The translations under genes were made by a program, and so were the position numbers. Source: Pedobacter kyungheensis (GTDB taxonomy: Bacteria; Bacteroidota; Bacteroidia; Sphingobacteriales; Sphingobacteriaceae). From it: a stretch of 64,000 nt of DNA. Of this stretch, positions 40,254 through 48,143 are shown in pieces (the first letter of the stretch is position 1; the number at the start of each line of letters is the position of its first letter). The notes beneath the pieces were generated by a model, which was not told the DNA's origin, made no database searches, and saw only the letters and a program-made list of their open reading frames with translations. Where the stretch lies: positions 1 through 64,000 of the forward strand of contig NZ_JSYN01000032.1 in NCBI RefSeq assembly GCF_000812965.1, given 5' to 3'.

Positions 40254-41015
40254 ATGAAAAAATTAATTCAAACTATCGCTGTGGCAGCGATGATGACCCT
40301 TGTAATCGTATCGTGTAAAAAAAACCAGGAAACGATAACCGACGAACCACAGGCAACCGTAAAAAATGCCGACAAAGTTTTGCAATACATCAAAGATCTG
40401 GGCTTCCCGGCCGAAAGTATTGTAGATAACGGAAGCGAATTTGTGGTAGAAGAAGATATCCTGTTTCCGAAAGATATGGTAGTTCCTTTTGTTACTGAAG
40501 GCCCAAAAACGGAGCAATATTATACAGGGAGCATTGTTAACAGCACCAAAAAGTTAAACATCAGGGTTTTTATAGATCCTTCTATGACCTCAATGACCAG
40601 TGAAATTAACAGCGGTATTGCCCAATGGAATGCAGTACCTAACTCTACACTCCGCTTTAATGTGGTAACCGCAGCGCCTTACGATATCCTGATTAAAGAT
40701 GAAAATTTAGGATCGGGTACCTGTGGCCAGGGTCAATTCCCATCAGGAGGAAGCGCTGGTGCTTTAATCAAAATCAACAAAAGTTACATTGCCGGCAATT
40801 CATTTGCACAACGTGCCAGAACGATTTGTCATGAATTTGGACATTGCATCTCATTCAGACACACCAATTGGTCTGCACGTGGCGAATCAACCGCTACAAA
40901 TGTACCTGGTGTTACCGGAACCGATGCCTTATCGCTCATGAACGGTGGCCAGTGTAATTCTGGGGCAACGGTATTATCACAAAAAGATAAAGATGCTACG
41001 GCAGCTTTATATTAA
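40254..41015 (+). CDS. Zinc metalloprotease lipoprotein (M57-like)
   Basis: A 253-residue lipoprotein (signal peptide and lipobox IVSC, Cys21). It carries a metzincin-type zinc motif HEFGHCISFRH: His193, Glu194, His197, His203. A downstream Met in SLMNGG (about 229) could be the Met-turn. This composition, an N-terminal region with YIKDLGFP and then the metzincin core, matches the M57 dual-action HEIGH group, here with HEFGH. Probably outer-membrane-anchored. Gene stands alone. Confidence 0.88.
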   Translation: MKKLIQTIAVAAMMTLVIVSCKKNQETITDEPQATVKNADKVLQYIKDLGFPAESIVDNGSEFVVEEDILFPKDMVVPFVTEGPKTEQYYTGSIVNSTKKLNIRVFIDPSMTSMTSEINSGIAQWNAVPNSTLRFNVVTAAPYDILIKDENLGSGTCGQGQFPSGGSAGALIKINKSYIAGNSFAQRARTICHEFGHCISFRHTNWSARGESTATNVPGVTGTDALSLMNGGQCNSGATVLSQKDKDATAALY

Positions 41016-41062
41016 AATATTTTTCAGATCATTTATTAACCTAATTCTGTTTGGGTAACAAG

Positions 41063-41097
41063 ATAAGCTCAGGTAGCCAGCAGGCGCCCGAGCTTAT
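41063..41097. terminator. Hairpin between convergent genes
   Basis: ATAAGCTC (41063-41070) and GAGCTTAT (41090-41097) pair, with additional GG/CC pairs inside, and overlap the stop codon of the minus-strand gene at 41094. The T-run is weak. Confidence 0.5.
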
Positions 41098-41765
41098 TCT
41101 TTGGCCAAAGCAATAATATCTTTTCCTTCCAAAACACGCCTTTCGTTATGGTGCTTAAAGGTATGAATCATGGCATCGCTTAACTCGGCCATGGTGCAGA
41201 AACCATTTGGATAAATCGCCCTCCCAATGGGAAATAGCCAGTTAATGTATTTGTAAAATTTATGCGCATATTTTTGACCAGGCAAAGGTTTAATAAAACC
41301 CGGGCGAAAATTAAAAACCTGGTAAAAAGGCAACCTCGTTAAATCATTTTCGGTTTTACCTTTTACCTGAGCCCACTTTAAACGGCCGTTTTCATTTGTA
41401 CCACCGCCAGATACATAACAAAAAGTCATGTCGTTATTCAACCTGCTCAATGTTTCGGCCACATGCATAGTTAGGGTATAAGTCATTTTGTAATACACTT
41501 CACCATCAACCCCTACCGAACTGATGCCCAGACAAAAGAAACAGGCATGATAACCCGATAGCTGGCTTTCGATGGCTGAAAAGTCAAAAAAATCGGCATG
41601 GATAATTTCTTTAAGCTTAGGGTGTGTATAACCACAGGGCTTTCTGTTAATTACCAAAATAGCATCTATCTCCTCACTTTCCAGGCACCGCATTAAAACA
41701 CCCTCTCCTACCATGCCCGTAGCACCAGTGATAATTACATTGTGTTGAGCTCTTTTTTTCTCCAT
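41094..41765 (-). CDS. NAD(P)-binding Rossmann protein, atypical SDR/epimerase-like
   Basis: A 223-residue protein starting MEKKRAQHNVIITGATGMVG. The nucleotide loop GATGMVGEG is at about 13-21. It resembles short NAD-dependent epimerase-like proteins (HTATIP2/YbjT-like), lacking a clear YxxxK pair. ATG 41765 is used; the TTG two codons earlier is not needed. Role unknown, cytoplasmic oxidoreductase-type fold. Confidence 0.82.
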   Translation of the reverse strand: MEKKRAQHNVIITGATGMVGEGVLMRCLESEEIDAILVINRKPCGYTHPKLKEIIHADFFDFSAIESQLSGYHACFFCLGISSVGVDGEVYYKMTYTLTMHVAETLSRLNNDMTFCYVSGGGTNENGRLKWAQVKGKTENDLTRLPFYQVFNFRPGFIKPLPGQKYAHKFYKYINWLFPIGRAIYPNGFCTMAELSDAMIHTFKHHNERRVLEGKDIIALAKE

Positions 41766-41809
41766 GATCAACGTATTTTGTTATATCCGAAAATACAGGT
41801 TATTTAAAC

Positions 41810-41838
41810 AAAAAGAGCAGCTAATTGCTGCTCTTTAA
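41810..41838 (-). terminator. Intrinsic terminator after the S9 peptidase gene
   Basis: AAAGAGCAGC (41812-41821) and GCTGCTCTTT (41827-41836) make a 10-bp stem with a 5-nt loop; on the minus strand it is followed by TTTTTGTTT. Confidence 0.85.
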
Positions 41839-41843
41839 AAATA

Positions 41844-43979
41844 TTATCTGCCTCCTGCACCTTTCATCTGGTAATCTTTTGGTATTTCTGCACCTAAAAG
41901 ATTTTGCACAAAGTAATCCCAGCGGCGGCGCATCATGTAAGGCGAATAAGCACCATAACCATGTGCACTATTGGGGAAAATAACCAGGTCGAAAGATTTA
42001 TTGGCTTTTTCTAAAGCTTCTACAACCAACAGGGTATTGTAAGGCGGAACGTTATCGTCCATCATACCATGCACCAGCATTAATTTACCTTTTAAGTTTT
42101 TTGCATAGTTCTGGTTGGCCTGTGCTTCGTAATCCGAATTTTCTACCAAACCATTATAGCGTTCGCCCCAGTCATCCTCGTAGTTTCTGTTATCGTGGTT
42201 TCCTGATTCGGCGATACCTACTTTAAAGAAATCGGGAAAACGGAACATGGCCGCTGCCGTGGCAAAACCACCGCCCGAGTGGCCCCAGATACCCACTTTA
42301 GTTGTATCCATAGGATATTTGGCCGAAAGCTGACGGATAGCAGCAATCTGATCTGGTAAAGTATTTTCGGCCATGTTGCCATAGCTCATATCATGAAAAC
42401 TCTTAGAGCGATCAGGGTTGCTCGTACCTTCAATTACCACTACAATGAAGCCCAACTCGGCCAGGGCCTGGTTATCACCACGTGAGGCCGCAAATGCCCA
42501 GCTGCCTACACTCCCGCCCTGCGGACCAGGGTAAATGTAATCAATAACCGGATATTTTTTAGTTGCATCCATTTGGGTTGGCGTAAATACCAAACCATAA
42601 ATATCGGTTTTGCCATCTTTTGCCTTAACCGAAACCGCTGCAGGTGCTTTCCATCCGGTAGCGGCTAAACGCGAAACATCGGTTTTCTCTAATGTCTGAA
42701 TCAGATTGCCTTTAATACTCCTCAATACGGTAACCGGCGGAACATCAGGCTGCGAATAGCTATCGATAAAATATTCGAATGACGGCGAAAAGGTAACCTG
42801 GTGGTTGCCCGCTTCTGGAGTTAAGGATACCAGATTTTTCCCGTCAAAACCAATTTTATATAAATGGCTGAAGTAAGGATTACCTGCTTCGCGGCCATTA
42901 GCAAAGAAATAGAGCGTACGGTTTTTTTCATCTACCTTAACCAAACGGCTTACTACCCAGTTTCCTTTGGTAATCTGATTTTTCACTTTTCCGGTGGTTG
43001 CATCGTATAAATACAAATGTCCCCAGTTATCGCGCTCCGAATACCAGATAATTTCTTTAGAAGCAGGTAAGTAACGCCAGTTAATGGCGCCTTGCCCTGA
43101 TTCGTACTGTGTTTTTACGGTTTCTTCGAAAACTTCGCGAACAGCTCCGGTTGTTGCATTGGCAATGCGGAATTTTTCCTGTTTATGATCGCGCGAGGTA
43201 GATACGAAAGCTACTTCCGAACCATCGGCTTTCCAATCGATATCATCGAAAGTGCCGCTGCTTGAAATGTCATCGCTTAAAGTTGCACGATGTGGATCAG
43301 CAGGGATATCTAAAGAAACTACTTTGGGGTTTTCTATATCAATCACTACACGTCTGATAGTGGCAATTTGTTTATCACCAGGTAAAGGATATTTCCAGGC
43401 TTTTAAAACAGGCGCTCCCACGTTAGTGGTTACCAGATACATATCTTTAGAATTTCTCTGATCCTGCTGAAAGGTGGCTATTTTTTTTGAATCAGGAGAC
43501 CAACGCAAAATCGGGGCATCGCTATGCTTCCAACCCGCATTATCAGTGGCGTAGCCATAATCTTTAACACCATCAGTAGTGAGCTGGGTTAATTGGCCTG
43601 AGGCAATATCTTTTACAAAAAGGTTGTAGTCTTTTATCAGAATGGATTTTTTACCATCTGGCGATACCTCTTCGTTGCGGCCTCTATACATTCGTGCAGG
43701 CAAAGCAGGAGAATTTTTATACTCAGTGGTTAAGGTTTTGGTTTTCTTTACCGGATCAACCAGGAAAGTTTGCTCAGTGCTTTGGTTTTTGGTGGTGTAC
43801 CAGAATTTATCGCCCTCTAGCCAGTTGGGTTGTACACTGGCATGATCGATGTACTTTGCAGTATTATAACTCATAAAACTCTCCGCCCTTTCGTAATCTT
43901 TAACGGTTAAAGCTTTTTGCTGAGCATTTGCCGCAAAGGCTAAAGTACAAGCCACTACGGTGAACCATTTTTTATTCAT
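41844..43979 (-). CDS. S9 family (dipeptidyl-peptidase IV-like) serine peptidase
   Basis: A 711-residue exported prolyl-oligopeptidase family enzyme. Signal peptide (cleavage after ANAQ), an N-terminal DPP-IV beta-propeller (about 60-450) and an alpha/beta-hydrolase domain. The triad is Ser569 in GIWGHSGGG, Asp641 or 642 in HGMMDDNVPP and His673 in NSAHGYG. Likely releases dipeptides in the periplasm. A perfect -7 element TAAATTTG lies about 70 bp upstream on the minus strand (44058-44051). Monocistronic. Confidence 0.93.
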   Translation of the reverse strand: MNKKWFTVVACTLAFAANAQQKALTVKDYERAESFMSYNTAKYIDHASVQPNWLEGDKFWYTTKNQSTEQTFLVDPVKKTKTLTTEYKNSPALPARMYRGRNEEVSPDGKKSILIKDYNLFVKDIASGQLTQLTTDGVKDYGYATDNAGWKHSDAPILRWSPDSKKIATFQQDQRNSKDMYLVTTNVGAPVLKAWKYPLPGDKQIATIRRVVIDIENPKVVSLDIPADPHRATLSDDISSSGTFDDIDWKADGSEVAFVSTSRDHKQEKFRIANATTGAVREVFEETVKTQYESGQGAINWRYLPASKEIIWYSERDNWGHLYLYDATTGKVKNQITKGNWVVSRLVKVDEKNRTLYFFANGREAGNPYFSHLYKIGFDGKNLVSLTPEAGNHQVTFSPSFEYFIDSYSQPDVPPVTVLRSIKGNLIQTLEKTDVSRLAATGWKAPAAVSVKAKDGKTDIYGLVFTPTQMDATKKYPVIDYIYPGPQGGSVGSWAFAASRGDNQALAELGFIVVVIEGTSNPDRSKSFHDMSYGNMAENTLPDQIAAIRQLSAKYPMDTTKVGIWGHSGGGFATAAAMFRFPDFFKVGIAESGNHDNRNYEDDWGERYNGLVENSDYEAQANQNYAKNLKGKLMLVHGMMDDNVPPYNTLLVVEALEKANKSFDLVIFPNSAHGYGAYSPYMMRRRWDYFVQNLLGAEIPKDYQMKGAGGR

Positions 43980-44188
43980 AATATGTTGTTGGTTAATCTC
44001 GGCGATAAAAATAAGACTGTTTTGGCATATAAATGGTATTAAAGCTGATACAAATTTAGCCAGATGAGTATTTCATTTAGCCTGTACTGCTGTTTAAAAA
44101 AGACTGTACAAACAGCGTGGTAAATGATGAGAGGTTTCAACTCTGCATAGCTTTTTTATCAAGACAGCTAATAGTTTAGCTGTGGTAA

Positions 44189-44219
44189 TTTGGTTTTATC
44201 ATTTCCTTTATTAACTTTG
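44189..44219 (+). promoter_or_regulatory. Consensus Bacteroidetes promoter for the DoxX-like gene
   Basis: TTTG (44189-44192), 19 nt, TAACTTTG (44212-44219): both boxes perfect. Transcription would start near 44225, about 24 nt before the ATG at 44249. The best-formed promoter in the window. Confidence 0.75.
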
Positions 44220-44248
44220 AAATACAAAGCACTTTTAAAAAACCAAAC

Positions 44249-44956
44249 ATGAAGCTATCTGGTCAGCTACAACAATTTCAGGAAGAAGCCCGTTACAATA
44301 TCTGGTTTCGCATTTTTACTGTTTTTTGCCGTGTAGCACTCGCAGCAAGCTTTATTCCATCGGGCATAGTGAAGATTATGGGCGAAAGATTTACTGCCCT
44401 GCCTCCCAATAACCCATTGGGGCATTATTTTGATGCATTACACCTTACTGGCTATTATTATACATTTATCGGCATTACGCAGCTCTGCATAGCCTTGCTC
44501 CTGCTTATACCCCGAACAGCTTTTTTGGGTGCATTGGCTTACTTCCCCGTAATTATTAATATTTGCATTTTAACTTACGCCACCCGGTTTGAAGGCACAC
44601 GGATTGTTACCCTGATGGTACTGGCCAATCTCTATCTGCTTTGCTGGGATTATAAACGTTTAAAAGCTATTTTATGGTCAGCAAGCCTACCCAAAGGTTC
44701 CTTAAGTAAAAAGTTTCCTTTTGCTTTTGCGGGATTTGTCATCCTGGCCATTGCTGCAGTGGTACTTGGCAATCAATTTCTGTACGAAATCAGGCCAGGA
44801 AATTCTATGCCCGAATGTAAAAATCAAAGTGCCGGCAGTAAAAATCCTGAAGGATGCGCTATTTTTTGCGATTGCATTTACCAAAAAGGGTTACCACTTG
44901 ATAGCTGCGTGAAGCAATATAAGCAGTCTAAAATATATCAGAAACGGCTCAGATAA
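44249..44956 (+). CDS. DoxX-like integral membrane protein
   Basis: A 235-residue protein with about four transmembrane helices: IFTVFCRVALAASFIPSGIV, YTFIGITQLCIALLLLIP, ALAYFPVIINICILTY and FAFAGFVILAIAAVVLG. The first two helices carry the DoxX-type IPSGIVKI segment. The C-terminal tail (about 190-235) has five Cys (PECKNQSAGSKNPEGCAIFC, then DC, then SC), perhaps disulfide- or metal-bound outside the membrane. Function unknown. Confidence 0.8.
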   Translation: MKLSGQLQQFQEEARYNIWFRIFTVFCRVALAASFIPSGIVKIMGERFTALPPNNPLGHYFDALHLTGYYYTFIGITQLCIALLLLIPRTAFLGALAYFPVIINICILTYATRFEGTRIVTLMVLANLYLLCWDYKRLKAILWSASLPKGSLSKKFPFAFAGFVILAIAAVVLGNQFLYEIRPGNSMPECKNQSAGSKNPEGCAIFCDCIYQKGLPLDSCVKQYKQSKIYQKRLR

Positions 44957-44991
44957 GGAATTAATCCAGCCCCGAAATGCCTTTGTGTAAA

Positions 44992-45423
44992 TTATACCTG
45001 GTTTGGATCAAATTCAACAATCCACTCTATACCATATTTGTCTCTAAACATTCCGGCATACGTACCCCAGGGACTTTCGCCAATTGGACCTTCAATATTT
45101 CCACCGGCAGATAGTCCGTTAAAAATTAGGTCTGCTTCTTCCCGGCTCTCGGTGCTGATAGATATTTTGGACCTGTTTTCGTTTTCATTTACTTTCCCCA
45201 TAAATTCAGGAACATCGTTAGCGATTAACACATTGTGTTTCCCCACGGGCAAAACAATAGTCATGATCTTATTTGCTTCGCTCTCGGGCACCTGAAATTC
45301 AGCACTGGCCAGATCCTTAAACCGGACGATCTTTGTAAACTCGCCGCCAAAAACTGATTTATAAAACGTGAATGCTTCTTCAGCATTTCCATTAAAATTG
45401 ATCCAGGGGTTTATTGCTCTCAT
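44992..45423 (-). CDS. VOC family protein (PhnB/glyoxalase-like)
   Basis: A 143-residue vicinal-oxygen-chelate protein of the PhnB-like group. MRAINPWINFNGNAEEAFTF and VFGGEFTKI begin the first beta-alpha-beta-beta-beta module, and ESPWGTYAGMFRDKYGIEW with VEFDPNQ closes the second. This subgroup often lacks a complete metal site; the enzyme activity is not predictable. Start ATG 45423 is the usual family start. Confidence 0.87.
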   Translation of the reverse strand: MRAINPWINFNGNAEEAFTFYKSVFGGEFTKIVRFKDLASAEFQVPESEANKIMTIVLPVGKHNVLIANDVPEFMGKVNENENRSKISISTESREEADLIFNGLSAGGNIEGPIGESPWGTYAGMFRDKYGIEWIVEFDPNQV

Positions 45424-45497
45424 GATTTGATTTTTAAATTTATACCGCAAACTGCCAAGATTCTGCTTGTTATAGGAACTGACAATTTACATAATTT

Positions 45498-45541
45498 AAA
45501 AAGAAAATAGCCTGCTAAAACCAAATGCTTTAGCAGGCTAT
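45498..45541 (-). terminator. Intrinsic terminator downstream of tRNA-Ser
   Basis: ATAGCCTGCTAAA (45507-45519) and TTTAGCAGGCTAT (45529-45541) make a perfect 13-bp stem with a 9-nt loop. On the minus strand TTTTCTTTTT follows, a good U-run for the tRNA transcript. Confidence 0.88.
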
Positions 45542-45553
45542 GTGATGGAAATG

Positions 45554-45640
45554 CGGAGAGAGAGGGATTCGAACCCTCGATACCGTTGCCAGTATACAAA
45601 CTTTCCAGGCTTGCTCTTTCGACCACTCAGACACCTCTCC
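45554..45640 (-). tRNA. tRNA-Ser (anticodon GGA)
   Basis: An 87-nt class II tRNA on the minus strand. Acceptor GGAGAGG pairs with TCTCTCC; the anticodon stem CAAGC/GTTTG encloses CTGGAAA with anticodon GGA; a long variable arm (TATACTGGCAACGGTATC) and the T-arm GAGGGTTCGAATCCCTC follow. The discriminator is G. CCA is not encoded (CAT follows). GGA decodes UCC/UCU serine codons. It is flanked by its own terminator. Confidence 0.96.
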
Positions 45641-45677
45641 GGTAAGGCTGCAAAAATATATTTTTTATTGGTAAAAA

Positions 45678-45707
45678 AAATGCTCCCGGTATAAATCGGG
45701 AGCATTT
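45678..45707 (-). terminator. Intrinsic terminator after pyruvate kinase
   Basis: AAATGCTCCCG (45678-45688) pairs with CGGGAGCATTT (45697-45707). On the minus strand the stem ends in TTTTTTTT from 45680 downward, a strong U-run. Confidence 0.88.
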
Positions 45708-45726
45708 CTAAATAGATTAATCGCTA

Positions 45727-47157
45727 TCAGTCTATAACAGTGATTTTTAACATATTGGTTTTACCTTTAGCTTCGATTGGAATAGCTGCAGTATTGATAA
45801 TAATATCACCTTGTTTAACCAGTTTTTTACTTTTTAAGAATTCGTTCACCTCAATGATGGTGTTATCGGTACTTTCCCACTTATCGTAGTAAAAACCTCT
45901 TACCCCCCAAAGCAAGCTTACTGCATTTAATAAAGCGCGGTTGCTGGTAAAAATAAAGGTTAATGCTTCAGGACGGTGGCTCGAAATTTCGAAAGCAGTA
46001 TAACCGCTTAAAGTCATCGAAACAATACCTACTGCATTGGTTTGCTTAGCTAAGAAACAAGCCGAATCGCAAATCGCATCACTTAAGAAAGACTCTGATT
46101 TTGGTTTTAAAAACTTATCTGGATTGAACGGATAGTTGTTCTCTTCAATATTCTGGATAATTTTTTGCATGGTTTCGATAACGATCAATGGAAACTCACC
46201 AACAGATGTTTCACCACTTAACATTACCGCATCGGCACCATCCAACACAGAGTTGGCTACGTCGTTCACCTCAGCACGTGTAGGGCGAGGCGTAGTAATC
46301 ATACTCTCTAACATCTGTGTAGCAACAATTACAGGCTTAGAAGCTGCTCTACATTTGGCAACAATCATTTTCTGTAATAATGGTACCTCTTCCATCGGAC
46401 ATTCAACACCTAAATCGCCACGTGCAACCATAATACCATCAGTTGCAGCAATAATCTCATCGATATTTGCAATCGCTTCAGGCTTTTCAATTTTGGCAAT
46501 TACACGCGCAGATTTACCACGCTCGGCAATTATTTTTTTAAGTTCGATAATATCCTCTGCTTTACGCACAAAAGATAAACCAACCCACTCTACATCGTTA
46601 TCCAATACAAAATCAAGGTTCTCGCGGTCTTCTGGTGTTAAAGAAGGAATAGAAACTTTAGTATTTGGCAGGTTTACGCCTTTTCTTGAAGTTAAAATAC
46701 CACCGTGAACAATCTCGCAAACTACTTCATCTTTCAGGTTGGTAGATAAAACTTTCATTTGAAGCTTTCCATCATCCAAAAGGATAATCTCGCCAGCCTG
46801 TACATCCTGAGGGAAGTTTTGGTAAGTGATATAAATTCTTTCTTCATTACCAATACATTCGTTGGTGGTAATTACGGTTGTTTTACCGTTAATGAGGTTA
46901 ATACCACCTTCTTTTACCAAGCCGATACGGATTTTAGGTCCCTGTAAATCGGCAAGGATACCTACATTATAATCGTATTTTTTGTTTAAATCGCGGATGG
47001 TATCCAAAACCGCCTGGTGATCGGCCTGCGATCCGTGCGAAAAGTTTAGACGGCAAACATCTAAACCTGCGTTAAACATACTATATAATACATCTGGTTT
47101 TGCCGATGCAGGCCCTAGTGTGGCTACAATTTTGGTTCTCGAATGAAAAGGTTTCAT
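45727..47157 (-). CDS. pyk: Pyruvate kinase
   Basis: Converts phosphoenolpyruvate and ADP to pyruvate and ATP, the last glycolytic step. The 476 residues show TKIVATLGPAS at 8-18, LNFSHG at 37-42, the catalytic Lys222/Glu224 in IAKIEKPEAI, MVARGDLGVE at 243-252 and RPTRAEVNDVANSVLDGADA (291-310) with VMLSGETS. The C-terminal domain (about 345-476) is the allosteric part. Preceded by a structured leader and a possible operator, followed by a terminator, so it is its own transcription unit. Confidence 0.97.
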   Translation of the reverse strand: MKPFHSRTKIVATLGPASAKPDVLYSMFNAGLDVCRLNFSHGSQADHQAVLDTIRDLNKKYDYNVGILADLQGPKIRIGLVKEGGINLINGKTTVITTNECIGNEERIYITYQNFPQDVQAGEIILLDDGKLQMKVLSTNLKDEVVCEIVHGGILTSRKGVNLPNTKVSIPSLTPEDRENLDFVLDNDVEWVGLSFVRKAEDIIELKKIIAERGKSARVIAKIEKPEAIANIDEIIAATDGIMVARGDLGVECPMEEVPLLQKMIVAKCRAASKPVIVATQMLESMITTPRPTRAEVNDVANSVLDGADAVMLSGETSVGEFPLIVIETMQKIIQNIEENNYPFNPDKFLKPKSESFLSDAICDSACFLAKQTNAVGIVSMTLSGYTAFEISSHRPEALTFIFTSNRALLNAVSLLWGVRGFYYDKWESTDNTIIEVNEFLKSKKLVKQGDIIINTAAIPIEAKGKTNMLKITVID

Positions 47158-47176
47158 TTAATTAATTGATTTTAGG

Positions 47177-47226
47177 ATGCGGTTTTAGAAAAACACAATT
47201 GTTTATCTAAAATAGACAAACCGCAT
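47177..47226 (-). promoter_or_regulatory. Stem-loop in the pyruvate kinase leader
   Basis: ATGCGGTTT (47177-47185) and AAACCGCAT (47218-47226) are perfect complements enclosing about 32 nt that contain TTAGA/TCTAA. The fold lies 20 nt upstream of the pyk start on the transcribed strand and could influence translation or mRNA stability. Confidence 0.5.
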
Positions 47227-47270
47227 TAAATTTTATATATTTTGTTTTTTTGTTCTTTGTTTGTAACCGT

Positions 47271-47293
47271 CAAATATAGTGTATTTAATACAC
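47271..47293 (-). promoter_or_regulatory. pyk promoter -7 box with adjoining palindrome
   Basis: TATATTTG (47278 to 47271 on the minus strand) is a perfect -7 element. Immediately upstream, GTGTATTTAATACAC (47279-47293) is a palindrome with 7-bp arms in the -7/-33 spacer, where a repressor or activator would act. No clear -33 box. Confidence 0.5.
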
Positions 47294-47307
47294 CAAGTAT
47301 ATAATTT

Positions 47308-47727
47308 TTATATTACCAAATTCTCCTTACTCTTTAACCTGGTCGGATCTATTTTTGCAGCAACCTGTATATCAGGCAGTTTATTTAATCCGTTTAACAG
47401 ATAATCCAAATCTTCCTTATCTATAAATTCTTTAATAATAATGAAGAAATCGACCTTGTTCATCTCCGGAATCAGAAAACCATCACTGCTCCGGTTACTG
47501 ATCAGGTAATATTCTACCTCGCCTTGCTCTACAAAAAAGTAATATTTGGAGAAACACCAGGCCGGTTCGTCGATATTAAAAAAAATTTCGTGGTCTTCTA
47601 TCTTTTCAAATTGTGTGTTTAAACGGGTATTAATTTTGTGGCAAAGCACATAGTCTTTTAGGGGTGCAGTAATCGCAATTAGTATAAAATCAAGGTCTAA
47701 GGTAAGTTTTAGGTATGTTCTATTCAA
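47308..47727 (-). CDS. IPExxxVDY family protein
   Basis: A 139-residue protein of a Bacteroidetes-specific family named for the motif seen here as IPEMNKVDFFIIIKEF (residues about 83-98, with F in place of the final Y). No signal peptide or membrane segment. The family is found between pyk and acpP in many Bacteroidetes, as here; function unknown. It diverges from acpP with about 160 bp between the start codons and lies upstream of pyk, but a promoter intervenes before pyk. Confidence 0.85.
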   Translation of the reverse strand: MNRTYLKLTLDLDFILIAITAPLKDYVLCHKINTRLNTQFEKIEDHEIFFNIDEPAWCFSKYYFFVEQGEVEYYLISNRSSDGFLIPEMNKVDFFIIIKEFIDKEDLDYLLNGLNKLPDIQVAAKIDPTRLKSKENLVI

Positions 47728-47821
47728 AGCGAAATAATTAATTTACAGAACGAAATTAAAAAACTAATTCTATATTCGCTGTGTTATTGAGGTACCAAAA
47801 TTACGTATCGAAATAAAAACA

Positions 47822-47852
47822 TTTGAAAATTGTAAGAATTTATTTTTCTTTG
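47822..47852 (+). promoter_or_regulatory. Predicted promoter of acpP-fabF-rnc
   Basis: TTTG (47822-47825), 19 nt, TTTCTTTG (47845-47852), one mismatch in the -7 box. Start near 47858, about 28 nt before acpP. Confidence 0.6.
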
Positions 47853-47885
47853 CACAGAATTATTTAACCATTAAATTATAAAATT

Positions 47886-48122
47886 ATGTCTGATATTGCT
47901 TCAAGAGTTAAGGCTATTATCGTAGAAAAACTAGGTGTTGACGAAAGCGAAGTTACGCCAGAGGCTTCATTCACCAACGATTTAGGTGCAGATTCTTTAG
48001 ATACCGTAGAGTTGATTATGGAATTTGAAAAAGAATTCAATGTAGCTATTCCTGATGATCAGGCTGAAACCATCGGTACTGTTGGTCAGGCAATCGCTTA
48101 TTTGGAAAAAAACGTTAAATAG
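47886..48122 (+). CDS. acpP: Acyl carrier protein
   Basis: A 78-residue acidic four-helix protein carrying fatty-acyl chains on phosphopantetheine. The attachment Ser37 is in the canonical GADSLDTVEL motif. Order acpP-fabF-rnc is the classical bacterial arrangement. Start and length are as usual. Confidence 0.98.
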   Translation: MSDIASRVKAIIVEKLGVDESEVTPEASFTNDLGADSLDTVELIMEFEKEFNVAIPDDQAETIGTVGQAIAYLEKNVK

Positions 48123-48143
48123 AATTACGCTTTTTCAGTATAA

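Noticed and set aside
46136..46708. 190-codon plus-strand frame opposite pyk
   Set aside because: Antisense shadow of a clear pyruvate kinase; Ser/Ile-rich, no domain.
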